A stretch of 32,164 nt of DNA, taken from an uncultured delta proteobacterium (lineage in GTDB: Bacteria > Myxococcota > Myxococcia > Myxococcales > 40CM-4-68-19). Positions 1 to 8,996 of this stretch are shown here, piece after piece; the stretch's first letter is position 1; each line of letters starts with the position of its first letter. The stretch is from positions 1 to 32,164 of the forward strand of contig CAIWCD010000050.1 of the NCBI GenBank assembly GCA_903911145.1, given 5' to 3'. Both the position numbers and the translations under genes were made by a program. The notes under the pieces were generated by a model. That model saw only the letters and a program-made list of their open reading frames with translations, made no database searches and was not told the origin of the DNA.

Positions 1-3000
1 AGCAATTTCTCGTTCGCCGCGGCGGCCAGCGGATTAACCTCTGCGACGAGCAACCAGTTTGCCGTGACGTATGGAGCCGCGGCGAAGTTGGTGTTTACCG
101 CTGCGCCGTCCAATGTCGCCTCAGGAGCTTTGTTCTCGCCGATCGTCGTCGTGTCGGTCGAAGACAGCGCCAACAACGTCGTCGGGAACTCATCGGCGGC
201 GATCGCCTTCACCCTCGGCGGTGGCTCCGGCTCGCTGGCGAATGCGTCGATGAATGCCGTCAATGGCGTCGCGACGTTCAGCTCCTTGACCGTGTCGGCG
301 CTGGCGGCGAGCGGATACACGCTGACGGCTGCAAGTGGCGGGCTCCCGTCGGTGACGAGCATTGCGTTCAGTGTCTCGCTCGGCGCCGCGACGCAGTTGG
401 TCTTTACGACGCAGCCGACGACCGTGGCCTCCAGGGCTGCTTTTTCACCCGTTGTCGTCGTGAAGGTCGAGGACTCAGGAAATAACATCGTCACGACTTC
501 GGTGGCCTCGATTGCATTGACGCTCGCGACCGGGTCGGGAACGCTTGCCAACAATTCAATGAATGCAGTGAACGGCGTTGCATCCTTTGCCGTGCTCACT
601 GTGTCTGGCCTGGCCGCAACCAACTTGTCGTTTAATGCCGCGAGCGCGGGATTAACGACGGCGACGAGCGGCAAGTTCAACCTCACCGCCGGGGCCGCGA
701 CGAAGATGGTGTTTACGACGCAGCCGACGGACGTCGCGTCCGGCGCTCTCTTCTCTCCTGTGGTCGTGGCGCAGGTGGAAGACGCAGACAACAACGTGGT
801 CACCGGATGGGGAACCGCGGTCACGATCTGGTTTTCGCCGGGATCGGGACAATTGACCAACAACTCCGTGAACCCGGTGAACGGCGTGGCGACCTTCACC
901 AGCTTGACCATCAACGCCCTTGCCGCGAGCAACTTTGTCTTTCACGCTGCGAGCAGCGGACTGACCGACGGCGTCAGCAATGCGTTCAGCGTTACCTGGG
1001 GCGCAGCCACGCACGTCGCGATCACCACCCAGCCGACGACTGTCGGCTCCGGTTCGGTCTTCTCGCCCGCGGTGGTCGCGTCGGTGTTGGATTCAGGCGG
1101 AAACGTAGTGCCGACCTGGTCCTCGCCGGTGACATTGGCGCTCGCAACCGGTTCCGGGGCGCTGGCAAATTACATTCTAATACCGGTGTCCGGCGTCGCG
1201 ACTTACAGTTCATTAACGTTAACCGCGGCCGCAATGCCTTTAGGATATTCCTTTATTGCCTCCACTCCAGGGTTGAGTGCGGCGCCGACGTCGACGAGCA
1301 ATGCGTTTACGGTAACGTATGGGACAGCGACAAGGTTGGTGTTTACCGCCCAGCCGACCAATGTCGCATCCGGCGCGACCTTCTCTCCCTCGGTGGAAGT
1401 GACGGTCGAAGATTCGTTCGGAAACGTTGTCGATTCGTCGGCGACGATCACTCTGCACAACCTCGGCAGTGGCGTTGGGACACTGGCGAACGCAACGATG
1501 CATGCCCTGCACGGAGTCGCCAGCTTCCATGGGCTTGATTCCCTGGGCTTTAATTGCGACGTGACGCTGACGGGCGCGGCGGGGGCATACAGCCTGACGG
1601 CCACAAGCAATGGCCTCGCGACTGCAACGAGCGCCATGTTTAGCCTGAGCTACGGCACTGCGACGCAGCTGGTCTTCACCTCCGCGCCGACCAATGTCGG
1701 TTCGGGCGCCTTGTTCTCGCCGGTCGTCACGGTCTCTGTCGAGGACAGCGCAAACAACGTCGTCTCGAACTCCTCCGCGCCTATTGTCTTGACGCTTGGT
1801 GGGGGGGCAGGGCCGGGCACGCTCGCGAACGCGACGATGAGCGCAGTCAACGGCGTCGCGACCTTCAGCAACCTGACCGTCTCGGCTCGGCTGTCTAACG
1901 GGTACACGCTGACGGCGACAAGCAGTCCTCTTTCACCCATTACAAGCGTCCCGTTCAAGGTCAACGTCGGCGCTGCAACGAAGCTTGTATTCACGACGCA
2001 GCCGACGACGGTCGGCTCCGGATTGCTCTTCAGCCCGTCTGTACAGGTGTCGGTCGAGGATTCGGGCAACAACGTCGTGGCGAACTCGTCGGCCCTGGTG
2101 ACATTGTCGCTCGCGACGGGCACCGGAACGTTGGCGAACTTCTCGATAAACGCAGGGAGCGGTGTCGCCATTTTCAGCGTGTTGGCCTTGACGGCGACCG
2201 CTGCAGTGAATGGATATTCATTTACTGCAGCGAGTGCGGGATTAACCTCCGCGACGAGCAGCGTCTTTACTGTGACCTATGGCTCCGCGTCGAAGTTGCT
2301 ATTCACAACCCAGCCGCCGAGCAGCATCGCGACGCTCGCTTTCACCACGGCGGTGACCATGGAGGATTCGGCGGGGAATGTGGTGCTGACGAGCGGCACG
2401 CCAATCGCCCTGGCGATGGCGAACAATCCAGGCAGCAGTACATTGGGGGGCACTGCGTCGGTGAACACCACGTCCGGTGTCGCAACCTTCAGCGATCTCT
2501 ATGTGAGCAACGGTGGAATCGGTTACACGCTCTCAGCAACCTCTGCGAGTTTGACCTCTGCAACCTCCAACCCCTTCACTGTTCCCTGGGTGACGAGCGG
2601 CACGACCGACGTGATCGCTTCTGGCACCAATCACTCCTGCGCGGTCGTACGCGGCGGCATCGTCTGCTGGGGCGTGAACTCCGCGGGGCAACTCGGAACC
2701 AACGGCGACTCGGCGAACTGGACGACCGCGCATCCCGTTGTCGGGCTTGGCACCGGCGTGACCGCCGTCTCGGCCGGAGGCAATCAGACTTGCGCCGTCG
2801 TGAATGGCAGCGCGAAGTGCTGGGGCAACAACCAGTTTGGCAACCTCGGGAACAACTCGACGACGAACAGCAATGTTCCGGTGCAGGTCACAGGTCTGAC
2901 CAGCGGTGTGCAGGCCGTCGCCGTTGGAGTTGACCAGACCTGCGCACTCGTGAACGGCGGCGTCTGGTGCTGGGGATATGGCGCCGACGATGCGTTGGGA

Positions 3001-4743
3001 AACAACGCGGCGGCTGAAAGCAACGTTCCGGTCCAGGTCTTCGGCCTGAGTGCGGGCGTTCAGGCCATCGCTGCTGGCGAATTCCATGTTTGCGCGCTCG
3101 TGAATGGCGGCGTCAAATGCTGGGGCAACAACGGGAATGGCGACGGAGCTCTTGGAAACAACTCCTCGACCAACAGCGCTGTGCCGGTGCAGGTCGTTGG
3201 AATGACGAGCGGAGTGTCGGCCATCGCCGCAAATGGCTTGCATAACTGCGCGCTCAAGAATGGCGGTGTCTGGTGCTGGGGCAGCAATGACTACGGCGAG
3301 CTCGGGAATAACTCTGCGGCGGCGAGCTGGGTCCCGGTGCAGGTGTCTGGACTCACGAGCAACGCAACCGCGGTTTTCGCGGGCGCTTATCACTCCTGCG
3401 CCATCGTGAATGGCGCAGCATCCTGCTGGGGGCTGAACGCCAATGGGGAACTCGGGAACAATTCAACCGTGGCCAGTACGGTGCCAGTGCAGGTGTCCAA
3501 TCTCTCCAGCGGCGTCCAGTCCATGGCTGCAGGACAGTCGAACACCTGCGCGCTGGTAAATGGCGCGATCCAGTGCTGGGGCTATGGCGCCTGGGGTGGA
3601 CTCGGGAATAGTTCGCTCCTCGATAGTCTTGTTCCTGTCCAGACCACCGCAGTGACGCTCGGAACCCAGGGCGTCGCGGTGGGAGAGGGCTCCGTTTGCG
3701 GGATCATCAACGGCGGGGCGGAATGCTGGGGGTTCGGGACCAACGGCAACCTCGGCAATAACTCCACCATCACGTGGTCCACACCGGTTCAGGTCTACGG
3801 TCTCACGAGCGGTGTTCAGGCGGTCTCAGGAGGAGTGGGGCAGCAGAACTGCGCCATCGTCAACGGTGGAGTTCAATGCTGGGGTTACAATTTCTACACC
3901 TACCTGGGAAACAACACGTCCAATGGCAGCTACGTACCCGTTCAGGTGACCGGCATCACGGCCGGCGCCCAATCCGTCTCGGCGGGATGGTATTCGACCT
4001 GCGCGCTGGTCAACGGAGGGGTTCAGTGCTGGGGCAAGAATTCTGCTGGCCAATTGGGAAATAACACGACGGTCGATAGCCTGATTCCCGTCCCGGTCAC
4101 CGGATTGACCAGCGATGTGCAAGCGGTCGCGGTTGGCTATTACTCCGCGTGTGCGCTGAAGAACGGTGGGGTTCAATGCTGGGGCCTGGGTGGACAAGGG
4201 GGGCTCGGCAATAATTCGACGGCGAACAGCAATGTTCCGGTGCAGGTGTCAGGTTTGACCAGTGGCGTCCAGGCCATTGCGATGAGCAAACAGGGAACCG
4301 CTTGCGCTCTGGTTAACGGAGGCGAGCAGTGCTGGGGCAGGGGCTTGAGTGGGGAATTGGGCAACAATACGACGGTATCAAGCTCGATACCTGTTTCCGT
4401 GACCGGGTTGACCAACGGGGTCGAGTTGATCAGCGGCGGAGTCCAGCAGGACCTGGCGGTCGTAAACGGGAATGTGACGGGATGGGGAGACGACGCGAAG
4501 GGAACGCTCGGAAATAACTCGACGGTCGCCAGTCTGGTCCCGGCGCCGTCGCCCACACTGATCCAGACCAGCGTGGGAATGGGCGGCATTCAGGCCCTCG
4601 CCGCGGGAGAATTTAATACCTGCGTGCTCGTGAACGGCGATATCCAGTGCTGGGGATACGGCCCCACCGGGGGACTGGGGAACAACACCTTTGTCACCAG
4701 TTATGCCCCCGTGCTGGTCTCGATTCCGGGACAGCCACGCTAA
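1..4743 (+). CDS. Giant Ig-like repeat / RCC1 repeat surface-type protein, 5' end outside window
   Basis: The reading frame is open from base 1, so the N-terminus and any signal peptide lie upstream; about 1580 residues are visible, ending in TAA at 4741. The first half holds eight complete Ig-like units of roughly 100 residues, each opening with a variant of 'GAATKLVFTTQP' and containing 'VEDSxNNVV'. The second half (from about base 2600) holds 14 RCC1-type repeats of about 50 residues, each with the pattern C-A-x-V-N-G-G-x-x-C-W-G followed by G-x-L-G; this number could form two seven-bladed propellers. Such proteins are usually secreted or surface-attached and act in adhesion or binding, but no ligand can be inferred. 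No C-terminal anchor is visible: the protein ends shortly after the last repeat. Function is unknown; the architecture call is firm. Confidence 0.9.
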   Translation, partial: SNFSFAAAASGLTSATSNQFAVTYGAAAKLVFTAAPSNVASGALFSPIVVVSVEDSANNVVGNSSAAIAFTLGGGSGSLANASMNAVNGVATFSSLTVSALAASGYTLTAASGGLPSVTSIAFSVSLGAATQLVFTTQPTTVASRAAFSPVVVVKVEDSGNNIVTTSVASIALTLATGSGTLANNSMNAVNGVASFAVLTVSGLAATNLSFNAASAGLTTATSGKFNLTAGAATKMVFTTQPTDVASGALFSPVVVAQVEDADNNVVTGWGTAVTIWFSPGSGQLTNNSVNPVNGVATFTSLTINALAASNFVFHAASSGLTDGVSNAFSVTWGAATHVAITTQPTTVGSGSVFSPAVVASVLDSGGNVVPTWSSPVTLALATGSGALANYILIPVSGVATYSSLTLTAAAMPLGYSFIASTPGLSAAPTSTSNAFTVTYGTATRLVFTAQPTNVASGATFSPSVEVTVEDSFGNVVDSSATITLHNLGSGVGTLANATMHALHGVASFHGLDSLGFNCDVTLTGAAGAYSLTATSNGLATATSAMFSLSYGTATQLVFTSAPTNVGSGALFSPVVTVSVEDSANNVVSNSSAPIVLTLGGGAGPGTLANATMSAVNGVATFSNLTVSARLSNGYTLTATSSPLSPITSVPFKVNVGAATKLVFTTQPTTVGSGLLFSPSVQVSVEDSGNNVVANSSALVTLSLATGTGTLANFSINAGSGVAIFSVLALTATAAVNGYSFTAASAGLTSATSSVFTVTYGSASKLLFTTQPPSSIATLAFTTAVTMEDSAGNVVLTSGTPIALAMANNPGSSTLGGTASVNTTSGVATFSDLYVSNGGIGYTLSATSASLTSATSNPFTVPWVTSGTTDVIASGTNHSCAVVRGGIVCWGVNSAGQLGTNGDSANWTTAHPVVGLGTGVTAVSAGGNQTCAVVNGSAKCWGNNQFGNLGNNSTTNSNVPVQVTGLTSGVQAVAVGVDQTCALVNGGVWCWGYGADDALGNNAAAESNVPVQVFGLSAGVQAIAAGEFHVCALVNGGVKCWGNNGNGDGALGNNSSTNSAVPVQVVGMTSGVSAIAANGLHNCALKNGGVWCWGSNDYGELGNNSAAASWVPVQVSGLTSNATAVFAGAYHSCAIVNGAASCWGLNANGELGNNSTVASTVPVQVSNLSSGVQSMAAGQSNTCALVNGAIQCWGYGAWGGLGNSSLLDSLVPVQTTAVTLGTQGVAVGEGSVCGIINGGAECWGFGTNGNLGNNSTITWSTPVQVYGLTSGVQAVSGGVGQQNCAIVNGGVQCWGYNFYTYLGNNTSNGSYVPVQVTGITAGAQSVSAGWYSTCALVNGGVQCWGKNSAGQLGNNTTVDSLIPVPVTGLTSDVQAVAVGYYSACALKNGGVQCWGLGGQGGLGNNSTANSNVPVQVSGLTSGVQAIAMSKQGTACALVNGGEQCWGRGLSGELGNNTTVSSSIPVSVTGLTNGVELISGGVQQDLAVVNGNVTGWGDDAKGTLGNNSTVASLVPAPSPTLIQTSVGMGGIQALAAGEFNTCVLVNGDIQCWGYGPTGGLGNNTFVTSYAPVLVSIPGQPR
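67..2590 (+). repeat. Eight tandem Ig-like domain repeats (protein-level)
   Basis: Eight consecutive units begin with a G-x-A-[ST]-x-L-x-F-T-x-x-P motif and run about 300 bases each. Units 5 and 6 carry insertions. DNA between units has diverged, but stretches such as 'acgcagccgac' recur near the unit starts. A ninth, partial unit precedes base 67. The pattern resembles invasin/filamin-like bacterial Ig folds. Confidence 0.85.
2605..4735 (+). repeat. Fourteen tandem RCC1-like repeats (protein-level)
   Basis: There are fourteen units of about 150 bases. Thirteen carry two cysteines, in the pattern C-(8 residues)-C-W-G, followed by a Gly-x-Leu-Gly end and then an 'NNSxxxSxVPVQVxGLxSGVQAxAxG' style linker. 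Unit 13 (about 4436-4515) has lost both cysteines. The spacing fits RCC1-type beta-propeller blades. Confidence 0.88.
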
Positions 4744-4760
4744 TCGGTATTTAAGCTCGT

Positions 4761-4825
4761 CAACTCATCGCGCCATCCGGCGCGCAGCGTGGCTCTGACT
4801 CGCCACGCTGTGCGCCGTTGAGTTG
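4761..4825. terminator. Bidirectional terminator-like hairpin between convergent genes
   Basis: Arms 4779-4793 and 4802-4816 form a 15-bp stem with one G-U pair and an 8-base loop. Outer arms 4761-4767 (caactca) and 4819-4825 (tgagttg) extend the symmetry. It sits in the 121-base gap between convergent genes. There is no T-run, so intrinsic termination is inferred from position and symmetry only. Confidence 0.55.
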
Positions 4826-4864
4826 CAAGCGGCGTGTTCGATGCCTTGTGTTGCCTTGCTTGGG

Positions 4865-6799
4865 TTAATGATGCTGGCCGGCAGGCCTGACCTCGAGCGC
4901 AGATGGCGCTGCGATCACCTCGACGAGTCGGAGCGGAGGAAACTCGACGCGCAAAGCTGCATCGCCTCGCTGGAGCCATCTGGAAACGAGGGCCTCGGGC
5001 TCTGGTGTTTTGCCATCAATGACGAACCAATTGATTCCCGCGGCCCGAAAGGCGCCCGGTTCATCGGGGAGCGCGGAGACGAGAAATTCCCGCTCGAAGA
5101 GTCGCTGGTCACTGAACCCGTATTGGCGCGATCCATCCCAGCCGAAGGAGGCTTCCGGTAATCCGCCCCAGAGACCATAGGCAATGGCCTCTGGCGCCGT
5201 GCGATAGACCAGTTCGCCAGGTTTGACGTGCCGCCTGAGCCATTCAATCGCCGCGACGTCTGCGTCGGCCGGCATTTCGACCGAACGGGGATATCCAATT
5301 GGATCGATCCCGGGAAGATCGGCCGCGAACGTCGCGATAAAGAGCACGCCTGCTGAGATAAGGCCGAGCGTGGCGATGCTGCCGAGCGCGCGCACCCACC
5401 GTGGGGCTGAATAGACCAGCGCCCGGGCCATAAGAGCGCTGGCGCCGATGCCAAGGCAGAGCGAAAGAATATTGCCGAACTTAACGATGTCCCAGGTGCG
5501 GCTATATTTGAATAGATTCAGCGTAGCGGCGCTGCCAGTTGCCAGCAGGCCGATTAAAAGTCGCTCGCGAGGAAGAGTCAGCAGGCCGGCCACGCCCAGG
5601 ATTGCGAGCAGGCCGAACGACTCATAGTTCCACCGAACCGCGCCGAGCAACGACTTCGCGATGCCTCCACTCAGGATGATTCCCAGCGGTTCTCCGTCGG
5701 GCGTCGGGAGGAAGAAGCCGCCCATCTGTCGGGCCAGACACAGCACGACGACTGCGAGCAGCAATACAGGGAGCGCGTGCGTGTGGAGTTCGCGACGGCG
5801 CGACCAGAGCTCAACGGCGACGATTGAGCAGAGGGCGCAGACGAACACGATGACCTGGCATAAGGAGAGCGCAGTGAGCACCAATCCCAGGGAGATGAGT
5901 CGATACCGCTCAGTCGAACGGTCTGCGGCGGTGAATCCTTTGATCGCGCCTGGCCGCTGCATCGAGATTAGAAGCGCACATAAGCCAAGCGGGATTCCAA
6001 CGGACCACGGATGTTGGAAATGATTCGAGACAAAGGGCGGCGCAATCCAGCTCCCCTCGACGGCGCAGCGACCAAGCCAGCTTGCGGCGGTGGATGGACC
6101 GCCCATTGGTTCGGGGCACTCGAGTGGCAAGCGGCCACCGAGCATGGTGATGAGCGCGGTCAACCAGCCAGCGCCACGGCCGAACAAGGAGTCACCGAGC
6201 ACCCAGAGCAGACACGCGATGTAGCTCCAGGAGATGACGGTAATCGTGTCGATGGCCGCAGAGGCGTCGAGCCGGAAGATCGCCACCAGCGCGGCGCTGA
6301 GCACATTGAAGCCGTAGTGATAGCGCAGCGGAAATGTCGGAAAGGTCATATTGCGCGGCGGATAGACGTCGTTGGCAAACTGCGCCGCGATCGCCAGGTG
6401 GCCGCTGGCGGCGACTTCGTCGTGGAAGCACCAGCCGATTGCCGCCGGGATTAACGTTGCGGCCATGACTGCGGCGAAGACGAGCATGCGGGTGCTCGCG
6501 GGAGTTGCGTCCGGCGCTTTGCCGCTCTGGCTGCGGAGCGAGCGAAGATGGAGCGCGTAACCGCAGGCAGCCGGGAGCGCCGTGCCAAGCGATAAGCCGA
6601 CGACGAACGACTGGCTGAGGAGGCCGGCGAAGTGAACGCAGAGCAACCAGATCGCGAGCCCGAGTCCGGGCGCGAGAATGTTGGCGAGGGCCGCGTCCGC
6701 GACGGAACGGCGACTGGCCGCGCGGCCCAGCAGGAAAATGCCGGGAATGGCGAGGAGCAACGCAATGCAGAGAGGCGAGATCGGGTTGGAGAGAGCCAT
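4865..6799 (-). CDS. Polytopic membrane protein, GT-C glycosyltransferase-like
   Basis: The protein has 644 residues, with many hydrophobic segments from about 10 to 470 and a soluble C-terminal part of about 150 residues. Features seen in GT-C-type lipid-linked-sugar transferases are present: an acidic His-Asp-Glu motif at 126-128 in what would be the first large loop, then Y-P-P-R-N at 146-150 and R-Y-H-Y-G-F at 159-164, like the DUF2298/PMT-related families. The C-terminal region ('AIEWLRRHVKPGELVYRT') resembles the soluble tail of such proteins. An ATG at 6799 is used; no strong Shine-Dalgarno precedes it. It likely works in the cytoplasmic membrane on glycan or glycolipid assembly. The exact family and substrate are not recognised. 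Confidence 0.75.
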   Translation of the reverse strand: MALSNPISPLCIALLLAIPGIFLLGRAASRRSVADAALANILAPGLGLAIWLLCVHFAGLLSQSFVVGLSLGTALPAACGYALHLRSLRSQSGKAPDATPASTRMLVFAAVMAATLIPAAIGWCFHDEVAASGHLAIAAQFANDVYPPRNMTFPTFPLRYHYGFNVLSAALVAIFRLDASAAIDTITVISWSYIACLLWVLGDSLFGRGAGWLTALITMLGGRLPLECPEPMGGPSTAASWLGRCAVEGSWIAPPFVSNHFQHPWSVGIPLGLCALLISMQRPGAIKGFTAADRSTERYRLISLGLVLTALSLCQVIVFVCALCSIVAVELWSRRRELHTHALPVLLLAVVVLCLARQMGGFFLPTPDGEPLGIILSGGIAKSLLGAVRWNYESFGLLAILGVAGLLTLPRERLLIGLLATGSAATLNLFKYSRTWDIVKFGNILSLCLGIGASALMARALVYSAPRWVRALGSIATLGLISAGVLFIATFAADLPGIDPIGYPRSVEMPADADVAAIEWLRRHVKPGELVYRTAPEAIAYGLWGGLPEASFGWDGSRQYGFSDQRLFEREFLVSALPDEPGAFRAAGINWFVIDGKTPEPEALVSRWLQRGDAALRVEFPPLRLVEVIAAPSALEVRPAGQHH

Positions 6800-6830
6800 G
6801 TCGGAGCGGAGTCAGCGGCTGAGGCAACGT

Positions 6831-6852
6831 CTGATAATAAGCATTATGTCAA
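6831..6852 (-). promoter_or_regulatory. AT-rich inverted repeat with TTGACA, possible promoter/operator
   Basis: In a GC-rich setting the minus strand reads TTGACA (6847-6852) overlapping a perfect 5-bp inverted repeat ATAAT-GCTT-ATTAT (6834-6847), about 35-50 bases upstream of the membrane protein start. No good -10 box lies 16-18 bases downstream of TTGACA, so the promoter call is weak. Confidence 0.25.
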
Positions 6853-6929
6853 CTTGTGGCGCGGCTACTCTTGCTCGAGTTGAGTCTGCGCACTCGGGCC
6901 CCGTGATCGGCGATTGACCGGGACCAGAT

Positions 6930-7979
6930 CTACTTGCTTTGCGCTGCCGCCAGCGCGGCTCGCCAGTCAATCAGATCGACTGTCTCCTTCGCCGCGCGAA
7001 AGTCGACCTGTTCGCGCATTCCCACGCCGTCGCCGCCGATCTGGAACGGCATCGGCCGCGAAAACTTCATGCTCAGATGCTTGCCGAAGAAGTCGTGCAT
7101 TCCGGGCGGCGTCTTGCCCTTCCAGATCTGCACGATCGACCGGAGCCCCTCGAGCGCTGGACGATCGTAGATGCGCACGTTGATGAACCCGGCCTTTGCA
7201 CGCGCGTGCGGGAATGCGCGGAAATTGAATCCCCATTCGGGCGTGCTGCTCGCAGCTCCGACACTGATCGGGCCTGCATAGAGCGCGCCGGCGTGGGCGG
7301 TGACGTCGAGGAGTTGCTCGTTGGTGCCCATCGTGAAGACCTGCTCGCCGCGATTTTCGAGCACGACCTGCGCGCGTCCCATCGTCCGCTGTGCGCTGAG
7401 CTCCTCGGGCACCGTGATCCGTGCTGCCGAATAGAGATATCCGGGGATACCTTTATGGATGCGGCGCGCGATGCTTGAACCGATTAACTGGCTCGAGCGC
7501 TTATCGAGGTTTCGCAGATAGTCATTCAGAATCTTCGCGTCCCAGCCAACGCCCGCGAAGTGGCAGAGCTGGCCCTCGACCTCAACGAGATCGAAGCGCT
7601 CTGTCGGAAGCTCGCGCGGCATCTTCGGCAGGTCGCGCAGCATCTTGAAGAAGTCGTTCGCGCCCGTGGTGCGCGCCCAGCCGTTGCCGGTGCCGAGCTT
7701 GAGCACACCGATGCGCGGCAGCGGCGCGCCGTGTCCTTCCTCGCGCAGGAGATTCAATAGACGCACGATAGCGCCGTCGCCGCCGCCCGAGAGAACGACC
7801 AGCGGTTTCGCGGCGAGGATGTCGCGTACGTGGCGGCGGGCCTGCTCGAAATCCGCGCTGACGCGAATCATCGCTTCCGGCAGCGCGCGCTCGAGTTCGC
7901 GCACGACCTTCGCATTGACCCGCTTGGCGCGCCCATTGAGCAGCGCCGCAACTCCATTGCCTCGGCCGATTCGTTCCAT
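6930..7979 (-). CDS. Diacylglycerol kinase family lipid kinase
   Basis: This 349-residue protein has the nucleotide-binding signature of the DAGK/sphingosine-kinase (LCB5) catalytic domain: G-G-G-D-G-A at 65-70, followed by L-G-T-G-N-G-W-A at 95-102. Members phosphorylate a lipid hydroxyl (diacylglycerol, or a related lipid such as undecaprenol or phosphatidylglycerol) using ATP. The C-terminal half has the expected beta-sandwich look. Start ATG at 7979 is preceded by GAGG nine bases upstream. It lies 52 bases downstream of the DUF3014 gene on the same strand, so co-transcription is likely. The substrate cannot be told from sequence. Confidence 0.85.
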   Translation of the reverse strand: MERIGRGNGVAALLNGRAKRVNAKVVRELERALPEAMIRVSADFEQARRHVRDILAAKPLVVLSGGGDGAIVRLLNLLREEGHGAPLPRIGVLKLGTGNGWARTTGANDFFKMLRDLPKMPRELPTERFDLVEVEGQLCHFAGVGWDAKILNDYLRNLDKRSSQLIGSSIARRIHKGIPGYLYSAARITVPEELSAQRTMGRAQVVLENRGEQVFTMGTNEQLLDVTAHAGALYAGPISVGAASSTPEWGFNFRAFPHARAKAGFINVRIYDRPALEGLRSIVQIWKGKTPPGMHDFFGKHLSMKFSRPMPFQIGGDGVGMREQVDFRAAKETVDLIDWRAALAAAQSK

Positions 7980-7991
7980 GCCGGATACCTC

Positions 7992-8023
7992 GATTAAAAA
8001 ACGAATTGATTAAAAAACGAATC
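7992..8023. repeat. 16-bp tandem duplication with A-tracts in leader of the lipid kinase gene
   Basis: Two adjacent 16-base units, gattaaaaaacgaatt (7992-8007) and the same with a final c (8008-8023), differ at one base. They fill most of the 52-base gap between the DUF3014 stop and the lipid kinase start, just upstream of the Shine-Dalgarno. On the coding strand this gives two T6 tracts. Confidence 0.8.
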
Positions 8024-8031
8024 GCGAACGA

Positions 8032-8898
8032 CTAAGGCAACGCGAGCGCATTCCTCAACTCGCGTGCTTTCGCCTGAAGCTTGCGCGCGTTCTCCGGCCC
8101 CATTCGCAGGAGTTGCTTCTCCACAGAGCCAAGCCCCTCAAGTCCCGGATCGATATAAAGCCAGAGCTTGCCGACCTGCTTGATGGGCGGCTGCGTGGTG
8201 GGAAGCTGCATCAACTCAATCCGCTTGAGCGCGTTGCTCGCGGCGCGATCGACCGACACGCCAGGCCGCGCGACCGAGTGATACGCGACCGCAACGAGCG
8301 GATGGATCGCGCGCCAGAGCGCGGCAAGGCCCTTGGCATCCACTGAAGCGATCACCTCGACGGCCGTGTCGAATCGGTGCGTGCTCGACGAGCTCTCGCT
8401 CGAGTTGGCGCCTTCGGTCGCGACCTCAAACGGCGCGGAGAGACGCAGAGGAACGAGACGCCGTCGCGGATCTTCGTCGTCGGAAACGTTGGCGATGATC
8501 ACCGCAATCGACTCCACCAGATCGGGAGTCGCGGCCAGCCAGGTCTGCCACTCGGGACGCGGCGAGAGCGCGGAGACCTGCGCGCGAATGCGATCGTTGC
8601 TGCCTTCGCCGGACTTCTTCAGCACCTGCGCCGCGTGCAGATCGGCCTGCTCGTTCCTCGCCTCGATGGCCGCAAGATCGAGCTGCGTGATGGCTGCCGG
8701 CTCGACTGGCGCTGGACCCGACGGCTTCTGCCTCACCCAGAACAGCGCGGCCGCAGCTCCTGCAAGCGGCAGCGCCACCAGCAGCGCCGTGCGCGCGAGC
8801 GATCCACTCCGCGGCGATGTCTGCGCCGAGCTGACAGAACGCTTCGCGGGCGCGCCAGAAGGCAGCGCGGGATCGTCATCAAACGGCTCGTTCAGCAC
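8032..8898 (-). CDS. DUF3014 domain protein, membrane-anchored
   Basis: The protein has 288 residues: an N-terminal cytoplasmic stretch of about 32, one transmembrane segment at about 33-55 (ALLVALPLAGAAAALFWV), then a periplasmic-side domain. The C-terminal 'QLLRMGPENARKLQAKARELR' region and the 'W..WLA...DLVESIAVIIANV' block match the DUF3014 family, whose function is unknown. The start is GTG at 8898, supported by GGAAGG about seven bases upstream. It is the likely first gene of a unit with the lipid kinase. There are no catalytic motifs. The family call is confident; the role is open. Confidence 0.8.
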   Translation of the reverse strand: MLNEPFDDDPALPSGAPAKRSVSSAQTSPRSGSLARTALLVALPLAGAAAALFWVRQKPSGPAPVEPAAITQLDLAAIEARNEQADLHAAQVLKKSGEGSNDRIRAQVSALSPRPEWQTWLAATPDLVESIAVIIANVSDDEDPRRRLVPLRLSAPFEVATEGANSSESSSSTHRFDTAVEVIASVDAKGLAALWRAIHPLVAVAYHSVARPGVSVDRAASNALKRIELMQLPTTQPPIKQVGKLWLYIDPGLEGLGSVEKQLLRMGPENARKLQAKARELRNALALP

Positions 8899-8996
8899 GG
8901 CTTACCTTCCGCAATCATCGAGTGCTCCAGAGTCGCGCAACGAACGCAACTCGATCGAGCAAACGAACAGTGCAAGTTCAACGCGACGGCGACACA

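Noticed and set aside
652-4589. Several antisense reading frames of 70-290 codons beneath the surface protein gene
   Set aside because: They are by-products of repetitive GC-rich coding on the plus strand, with low-complexity His/Arg/Pro composition and no family features.
8899-8996. Possible immunity gene near the peptidase-chitosanase
   Set aside because: The 98-base gap has no open frame; the nearest downstream gene, a DUF3014 membrane protein, has its own start and ribosome site and belongs with the lipid kinase. An immunity role cannot be supported.
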